64,000 bases of DNA from assembly GCA_934045075.1 (NCBI GenBank), contig OW203726.1, positions 2,214,035-2,278,034 of the forward strand, given 5' to 3'. The notes under the pieces were generated by a model. That model made no database searches. It saw only the letters and a program-made list of their open reading frames with translations, and had not been told where the DNA came from. Source of the DNA: Yponomeuta sedellus. Taxonomy: Eukaryota; Arthropoda; Insecta; Lepidoptera; Yponomeutidae. The position numbers were made by a program, and so were the translations under genes. This document shows, piece by piece, positions 57,065-64,000 of the stretch. The first letter of the stretch is position 1; each line of letters begins with the position of its first letter.

Positions 57065-58040
57065 AAAGATCTTCTATTTTGTCTTACCGTAGCTAAAAGC
57101 GTTGGGTCTCCCTTGCCTTTCATACCAATGTCTATCGGAGTGAATACTTCTTTTCATTTGTTCAACTACGAGCCAATAGAACGTATGTGGTACAGAAGTT
57201 CCTTTGGCGTATGTTTCTACCCAAATGCCAGCGAGCAGATCAATATCAGTGACGTCTTTGTAACGTGTTTGGAGTTGTTCAACATACTGAAATAAAATTT
57301 AAAGTCAGTAAAAATTGAAATGTTTTTCACCTAAGTAGCACAGAAACTTGGATTTAGATATATATTTTATTGCACAGACAGAAATAAAAAAAAATTACAA
57401 TGATGACTTCTTAAATTCAAAAATGCTACAATGTTGACAGTCTTATCACTTAAGGCGATCTCTTTTAGGCAACCTTCGAATGGAGTGGATTGAGAAATAA
57501 TATAGTCGGTAGGTATTTTGTTATAGTATTTGAAAATATTTCATGAACTTTAATGAACGTTTCGAGTTAAACATTTCAAAATAAGATATTTTAAGAATAA
57601 TTATTGTTTTTATACACCTGGAAAAACAAATAAATTGTTTTGGGGAAAAATGTTATAAATATATCTTCAAAACTTAGACTTTTAAATTTTGGTCATTAAT
57701 AAACAGAATTTTAGATATAATCATTATTATATAAAAATGCAAAGCACACTTTCTGCAAGAAAAGCTTACTGTAAAGTCAAAAATTATTCAGAAGAGGAAG
57801 GTGATACCTTCGTATTGATCAATGGATAATTGTAAATGGCTTTTTAGAGAAAGATTATGTATTTTGTTATATGCCTCAAAATTTTATTGATGTGATATAG
57901 AACTCATTACACACAGGACATAAAAATACCAAAAATTGAGTTGCTCTCGTTATAAAAAAAAATGTAGACTCTTCAAATGAGAGTTGGACTCCGGACTCAA
58001 AACTATAAACACATGTTTTCTAACATTTTAAATATGTAAC

Positions 58041-58375
58041 ATTTAAAACATGTTATATTACAATTATGACTAAACGTATTTTTAAAGTATCTTATAAGCT
58101 TCTAGGCGAAATAGGCTTAAAGATCATGGCAAACTCTGATCTCTGCCTAGTCTTTCTGTTAACAAGCGTGACTTTATATATATATATATATATATATACC
58201 TCTTAGTGTATGTTATATTGCAATTATGATTTAACGTATTTTAAAAGTATATTTCAAAATAATGTATAAGTTTTTTAGGCGAAACATACTTATAGAGATC
58301 ACGATCTGTGGCAAACTCTTATAAATCTCTGCCTACTCTTTAGGTAAAGAGGCGTGATTTTATATATATTATTAG
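58041..58375. repeat. Imperfect direct duplication of about 165-190 bp in intron 9 of gene 2
   Basis: 'tgttatattacaattatgac ... atctctgcctagtctttctg' recurs as 'tgttatattgcaattatgat ... atctctgcctactctttagg'. A (TA)n run separates the copies. Confidence 0.7.
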
Positions 58376-59294
58376 TATAAAATCAGTTAAATTAGTAAGT
58401 AAAGTTGGTAGTAAACTTTTAGTGCATGAGTCCGACTCTCATTTAGCCGATGTTTCTTCTAGCTTACGTGAGAATCAATGACGTCCAGCAAATCTTCAAA
58501 ACTATTATAAGGCTTGCCTCGATACAATTCCAAGTATCGTACGTAAGGTGCAAAACCAAAACATCTGTTTTTGGACAAATCGTTTGTCGTCAAATCAAAA
58601 GTTCTTTGCAACTGACCAAAACCTCGTTCTGAAATCTGGAAAAAACTAGGCATATTATATTATATGTGAATAACGCGTGTGTTAAATTGTAGCATATCGT
58701 CAAACCACAGGAGTTTGTCTCGACATAACATAACTCAACACAACAATGGTTTACCTAATGGTATAAATCCTAATGATCATAAGATATAGTCTCATTAGCA
58801 GAAGATGAAGAATTAAGAAGAAGAGAAACATTTATTAATGCCACATGGATATAACCAATTATACAGGAAAGGGAAACACAGAAAACAAAGTAGATATAAA
58901 ACAAAAGAAGGAAAAACACTACAAGAGAAAAAAATGTATCACACTGTATGTCGATGCAACGGAAAAAGGCCTCATGCTCAGTATAAGCTAAGGGTTTGCA
59001 CCCACAACACTGATTTTCAGCGAAGGCCTTATAGTGACTCGCAGAGCATCAAAACGAAACAAACTACTTATACGCAAACAAACACACTCATATATGTATA
59101 ACTGATAATTACTATGCATTAATTAAACTAACTTATCCAAGCAATACAGTGGATTTTCAAGTGTAACCATAACTTACTTCAGGATCAACGATCTGATCGA
59201 ACTCTGCACTTGCTTGCATGTAACTCCCAACAGTTAGTTCATCAATGTTGCGGCCTTGGTCCAAATATCCAGTACGTACTGTTAAGTACGTACC

Positions 59295-59452
59295 GGCCTC
59301 ACACTAGGATACCCTGTGTCGTGGGAACCAGAAACAACGACATCACAAACATGTAAACATCCAAGACCTGGGGTTTTTTTTTTGTCCCTAGCCGGGATTC
59401 GAACCCGGGACCTCTTGCATTCGCGCTACCGCTACGCCACAGAGGTCGTCGA
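59295..59452 (-). repeat. tRNA-derived SINE, family B, fused to exon 8 of gene 2
   Basis: Antisense copy: head 'ctacgccacagaggtcgtc' at the right, B box 'gggattcgaacccggg', body 'gaaacaacgacatcacaaac'. Its 3' end is cut at 'ggcctcacactagg', directly against exon 8 DNA. Confidence 0.85.
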
Positions 59453-59577
59453 ATTATGCTCATGTTCTTATTACATCATCGTCACGTCATAATCAGCCCT
59501 TGTCAGTCCACTGCTAGGAAATAAGCCTCTCCCAGGCACGCCACTGAGCCCGATCTTCGCGTCTTCTCTTCTAGTCA

Positions 59578-59745
59578 ATTTTAAAAACCTATTTAGAGGC
59601 TGAAAATTCCACCCATGCCGGGACTTGAAACCTCGACTTCTGGCTAACCGTGCCAGAGGTCACGGGTTCGAGTCCCGGCATGGGTGGAATTTTTTGCGTC
59701 TAAATAGGTTTTTAAAATTGTTCTTAGCACTGGTTAGTGCATTAA
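59578..59745. repeat. tRNA-Ile-like hairpin
   Basis: The arms 'acccatgccgggacttgaa' and 'gggttcgagtcccggcatgg' meet at 'ctggctaaccgtgccag', which is the anticodon stem-loop. Borders are on both sides. Confidence 0.85.
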
Positions 59746-60224
59746 ACGGTTATTGAATATTCCAGTCACTGCCCACCGCTGTGAATGTTGTCACTATACC
59801 TCGTCACAGGACTAACAGGGCGTTCTACGGTACGTTTGCCGATTCACGGCTTCCACTTTAGAACCAGACTACACCAACGGTTATCGGTCCTGTCTCCGAT
59901 AAGACCCGCCCACTTCAGTTTGCTAATACGTTGATCCGATAATCCGTTCTTAGTATGTACGTCGATACCAACCCTTTTATGTCCCCCCACGTTCTAAGTA
60001 CAGTTCCGTTTAGTAATGTTTTCTCCATTTTACTCCTGATCACCTAGTACAGGTGTGGAGCACTTAAAAGGAGACCTCAATCTTTTAAATTCTATTTGAA
60101 AAAATGTTTGTTTAATAAATAAATATTTTTCCATTTTTCCATTCATTTTAGATTCCAATGCCAGTTTAGTGACCTGTTATTTAAATACTTTATTGATGCT
60201 TCATCATATTGGAAAACATAGCCA

Positions 60225-61115
60225 CACATATACCTACATGGGTGGCGATGCTTATTATTCATGTTATTCTACATGGAGGGTGATACTTATTATGGGTGGC
60301 GATGCTTAATGAACATGTAGGTCTGCATGGGTAGCGATGCTTATTACCCATGGAGATCTATTTAATCCTTATTAGCCACGTAGATATGGACGGAGATGAT
60401 TATTACCCAAATAGATCTACATGGATAGCGATGCTTATTAAACATGCAGTTCTACATGGGTAGCGATGCTTATTACCCATCGAGATCTAATTGAGTGGCC
60501 ATGCTTAGTAGCCATGTAGGTCTACACGGAGGGCGATGCTTATTACTCGTTTAAAAATGGGTGGCAATGCCCATCACTCATGTAGATCTACATACAAGGC
60601 GATGGTTGTTATCCATATAAATCTTCATGGGTAGCGGTGCTTATTGATCATGTAGATCTACATAGAAGGTGATGCTTATTATTCCTTTAGAAATGGGTGG
60701 CAATGCCCATTACCCATGTAGATCTACATGGAGGGCGATGGTTTATACCCATATAAATCTTCATGGGTAGCGGTGCTTATTAAACATGTAGATTTAAATG
60801 GAGAGCGACGTTTATTACCCATTTAGATCTACATTACCCACGTAGATCTACATGGGTGTGAAGCCTATTATTCCTTTAGAAATGGGTGGCAATGCCCATT
60901 ACCCATGTAGATCTACATGGAGGGCGATGGTTTATACCCATATAAATCTTCATGGGTAGCGGTGCTTATTAAACATGTAGATCTACATGGAGAGCGACGT
61001 TTATTACCCATTTAGATCTACATTACCCACGTAGATCTACATGGGTGTGAAGCCTATACCCATGTAGATCTAATTGAGTGGCGATGCTTATTAGCCTTGT
61101 AGACTATTGGGTGTG
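60225..61115. repeat. Irregular minisatellite ('catgtagatctacatgg ... gatgcttatta')
   Basis: About 890 bp built from 'catgtagatctacat', 'gggtggcgatgcttatta' and 'acccat' modules of about 30-60 bp. There is a higher-order near-identical block: about 60690-60860 recurs at 60890-61055. It fills the interval where exons 4-7 of gene 2 should be. Confidence 0.85.
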
Positions 61116-61651
61116 TGTGACCATGTGGATTAACTTTTAGCTGGTATTATTAAAATAATGTTAAGCTTGCAATCTAGAAGTTTTTGTATAGGTCCTCTCC
61201 TAAAAAAATCATAATCTGTACTCACAAATTGCGGTATTGAATCCTTACCTGTATCTTGAACACCGGTACAATCATTCACAACAAATACGAGGAAGTAGGT
61301 TACCAACATTGTGAAACGTTTGCTAGAGATTTTACCCTCAGACAGTAAGTTCGTTCTCAAGGATCTAGCTAGTGGGAGTGGGCCACCTGCTTTTGATGTC
61401 CTTGGTTCGTATTCTGCAAGTATTACGAAGTATAACTTAATTAATTATTCCCTACATTTAGTCACCCAAATCAAAAAAATGCTATCTATCGTAATGAATA
61501 CAAAAACTGATACACTTTGTCTAACACATAAAATCTGGTATCGAACTCCTTCGAAATAGCTTTAGGTATCGCCTCCGATTCATTCAATCAGCTGTCTTAC
61601 TCAACGGCTAGGAAGTTTATTAGGTGGTGGCTTTCAATTACATGGCTATCC

Positions 61652-62016
61652 GATATCAACCCTTGTATGTCCCCACTGCTGGGGCACTGGTCTCTTTCTG
61701 CATCGCAGGAAGGTAAGGCCTTACTCCAACACGGGGGCCAAGTCCGGGTTGGTGGAGGAGTGTAAGACAACCGCCGCTGCCTTGCTGTCGGAAGTTATCA
61801 AGCCGCCTATGAGGCGTCTGACATGGCTAAACGACTGCTATTACGTGACAGCCGGTACCAAAGGCTAAACGTGTCTTGCGAAGAATGGAAGCGCTCGGAA
61901 AATGCCCCTAGTGGTAGTCACGGGACGGTCGCCCATCCTGCACCTTACCGCGCCTGTTGTTGCTTAACTAAAGTGATTGATTCCAATCACTCGGCTCGAC
62001 TAGGCCACGGGCGCCA
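61652..62016 (-). repeat. 5S-headed SINE, substantial copy
   Basis: Antisense: the tail is 'tatcaacccttgtatgtccc', and the head contains 'acgggacggtcgcccatcct' and 'gcgcctgttgttgcttaac'. It lies in intron 2 of gene 2. Confidence 0.85.
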
Positions 62017-62479
62017 CAATTACATGGCTAGCCTGTTAGTAATTTTTTTTAATTTATTTATACGACAGCTTTATCCAAAACGTTCACCACTTGGCTGATC
62101 GAAAAATGGCGAGTTCACGGATAAAATGTAATGCCGAATACTGTATGTTTGTCACCCTACCAAAGCAGCCGCGCCGTGTAGTACTGACTACTTGGCTAGC
62201 CACCAGGTTATTTAACGTTTTGTTCAATCACATGGCTGAATGACCTTTCGCTTTTTGATTGGATGCCACCGCCTAGTGAATGACATAGGCAGTTAATTTG
62301 ACGGCTAATTATACCAGTTGGCGGCGTCAACATAGGCAAATAGATAATTGCACAGCCAAAAAAAAAATTACTGTCATGATTTTTAAATGATTTGCACCAA
62401 TACAGTTTTTTATGTTCTTCTTTGAGTATATTTAGTTCTATATATTTAGCAGGTCTAAGAAATGTCGTAAACTTATTAA

Positions 62480-62514
62480 TATAAAGTCAAAAGAACGTTT
62501 GGCGGATCAGCTAG
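62480..62514 (+). mobile_element. Helitron 3' end
   Basis: 'gtttggcggatcagctag' before T. The 5' end was not found, so only the terminus is supported. Confidence 0.4.
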
Positions 62515-63001
62515 TGAGTATATAAAATGCTCATTTTATATTACTCAAAGTATACTTACTCGGAGCAGGCCCATAAACTGGCGGTAGCACTCTATAATAA
62601 GGAGTATACGCCGCACCTCTCGGTGGATACTTGAGGTTGTTGCAGGAACCGTCCAGACGCCTGCCCTCGTAAGGATCGCAGGGTTTCAGTTCGCTGACAC
62701 AAAAACAAAAAAAAAAATACATACATCCATATACATAATCTCACGCCTGTATCCCAGGGGGGTAGGCAGAGACCAGGGACTGCCACTATCCAGACAGATC
62801 AGCTTCGCTTTATCAACGTTCATAAGAATATTTATTATTAAAAAAAATGCTTTGTGTCCTATGCTTGTGTTATATTTTTTGTCTTTTATACACCTCTGTG
62901 GGTGCGTAGATGAAAATAAATATTTTTTCTATATCAAAGCAAAGCCTTATAACTTTTTCCTAAAAATATTTTTTATCAGAGAAGTGATAATAGTCTGTAA
63001 T

Positions 63002-63330
63002 ACAAACCTATTTAGAGGCCAGAAATTCCACCCATGCCGGGATTCAAACCCGCGACCTCTGGCTATCCGTGCCAGTGCTCTTTCCAACTGAGCTAATGGG
63101 CGACTCACCGGCATCAGTGAAATTTCGAACCTCTTTACAATACTCTCTGTATTATTATTCAATAAGCTATTTTTATTATGTGGGTCAGAGGTCTTAGGGC
63201 GACTTGAAAACTTTTGGCAGTAAGACCAGCCACTAGTCTTGCAAGCCTCCACCAATACAGACTTAGCCTCCCCGGTGGAGTTTGGCCTATACCTTCCTTA
63301 GGGAAGGGACCCAGAATGGGTTGATGATCA
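63002..63330. repeat. tRNA-Ile-like repeat (-) and 5S-headed SINE tail (+) in intron 1 of gene 2
   Basis: 63002-63155 holds an antisense head (63031-63103) with a one-base change in the B box ('gggattcaaaccc'). 63178-63330 has the SINE body and tail ('ggtcagaggtcttagggcga'-type text, 'ctccccggtggagtttggcc'). Confidence 0.75.
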
Positions 63331-63897
63331 TTATTATGTGGGACTGCCCACTTCATAGTATTTTTTCGTGTTACTCTATTACGATTACTAATGCATCTTG
63401 TGGTTGCCTCTAAGCAAGAGTTTAGAATTAAAACTTTTACACTGTGTATTTTTGTGGAACTCTTCTTGGTGATCCTTAATAAAATAAAATAAATGCTGAA
63501 CTAGTACAATAAATTTTATTAAATTCATTTCTATGGTGTCTAATAATAATTATCAAATAAATGCTGAACAAGTTAAATAAATGTATTTACTTCATGACAA
63601 CCTATTGAATACTAATTGTAATAGCGAAAGACGTCTACTTTATAAAAAAACATTGTGAAGTTGTGCTACCTAAAGTTAGCACAAAATTACAATTAATACT
63701 TACAAAGTGGTGTTATCCCTTTCTCTCCTCAGCACCTCGCTCATTGATATTTGTTTTCCATCATATGTATCGAAATAAAGATTTCCGTCAGAGTTCTTCA
63801 TATACGAACATGGTAGGACATTTGCAATTAAAGCAAAAATAAGGAGTACGATCATCTTTGAAACAAACAGAGAATATCACAGATATTTTTTTAAACT

Positions 63898-64000
63898 ACC
63901 GGTTTATATAAGACAATATGCATAAAAATTTCGCAGTTGTGCACACTTTTGGTTCATCATTTACTTATCAATTCAATAGGTGTATTATGGAAATGCAAAT
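63898..64000 (-). promoter_or_regulatory. Core promoter of gene 2
   Basis: TATATAAA at 63910-63903 is about 48 nt upstream of the ATG, inside the same 17-bp block as gene 1. The octamer ATGCAAAT is at 63993-64000, cut by the window edge. Between the two sites the promoters have diverged strongly. Confidence 0.7.

Larger units (their letters stand above)
54234..63855 (-). pseudogene. Haem-peroxidase-like paralogue with exons 4-7 deleted (gene 2)
   Basis: Exons found by comparison with gene 1, 5' to 3': 63855-63704, 62693-62560, 61413-61249, the 3' part of exon 8 (about 59294-59178), 58635-58468, 57286-57088, 56325-56220 and 54324-54234. The remaining splice sites are GT/AG with the same phases as gene 1. 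Exon 1 encodes the signal peptide MIVLLIFALIANVLPC. The distal motif reads F-V-V-N-D, so here too the His is gone (Asn). Exons 4-7, which in gene 1 hold the Arg and the proximal His, are absent from 59295-61248. A family B SINE there runs directly into the middle of exon 8. Exon 3 cannot be joined to exon 9 in frame, so no complete peroxidase-like protein is possible; a short N-terminal product is. The surviving exons have no stops, so the loss may be recent, or the assembly may be wrong. Confidence 0.85.

Noticed and set aside
59295..61248. Exons 4-7 of gene 2 hidden in the interval
   Set aside because: I looked for the gene 1 signatures (the W-K-P-Y-C-C region, VFDMSNVYG, FWRNHNR, LRWIHT) on the minus strand and found only SINE, tRNA-like hairpin, minisatellite and spacer.

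Overview
The window looks like nuclear DNA of a moth or butterfly (Lepidoptera). The background is AT-rich and the genes are split by repeat-laden introns. The repeats are typical of such genomes: Helitrons ending in CTAGT, RTE, CR1-like and R1-type LINE pieces, tRNA-derived SINEs and a SINE whose head resembles 5S rRNA. The order is inferred from these repeats and the protein types; the species cannot be named from sequence alone.

Layout. 1-480 (minus) is one exon of a zinc-finger/PHD-like gene that leaves the window. 2.1-7.1 kb holds direct and inverted repeats and decayed copies of the same zinc-finger module. 7.1-12.4 kb is intergenic and full of LINE, SINE, Helitron and MITE debris. About 12.45-21.6 kb is a nearly full-length, very GC-rich R1-type LINE. 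Its ORF1 and ORF2 overlap as TGATG, and its RNase H region is split by a 2,348-bp AT-rich FLYWCH/MULE DNA transposon. From 24.7 kb to the right edge two tandem paralogues of a secreted animal haem-peroxidase-like protein lie on the minus strand. Gene 1 (24696-41761) has 12 exons and encodes 638 aa with every splice junction in phase. Gene 2 (54234-63855) keeps exons 1-3 and 9-12 plus the end of exon 8, but exons 4-7 are gone.

The peroxidase pair is the most interesting protein-coding content. Both copies lack the distal haem-pocket Gln, Asp and His, while gene 1 keeps the proximal His and the Arg. Gene 1 is therefore probably a secreted pseudo-peroxidase, and gene 2 is a deletion relic of its sister. 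Both promoters share a 17-bp TATA block and an upstream ATGCAAAT octamer.

The repeat fraction is also unusual. A tRNA-Ile-like repeat occurs at about 18 loci, as direct dimers, inverted dimers and short hairpins whose mirror point is the anticodon stem. A PIF/Harbinger-like element carries a MADF-domain fragment and sits inside a SINE. Five substantial copies of a 5S-headed SINE are present. All functional statements are inference from motifs; no database search was possible.
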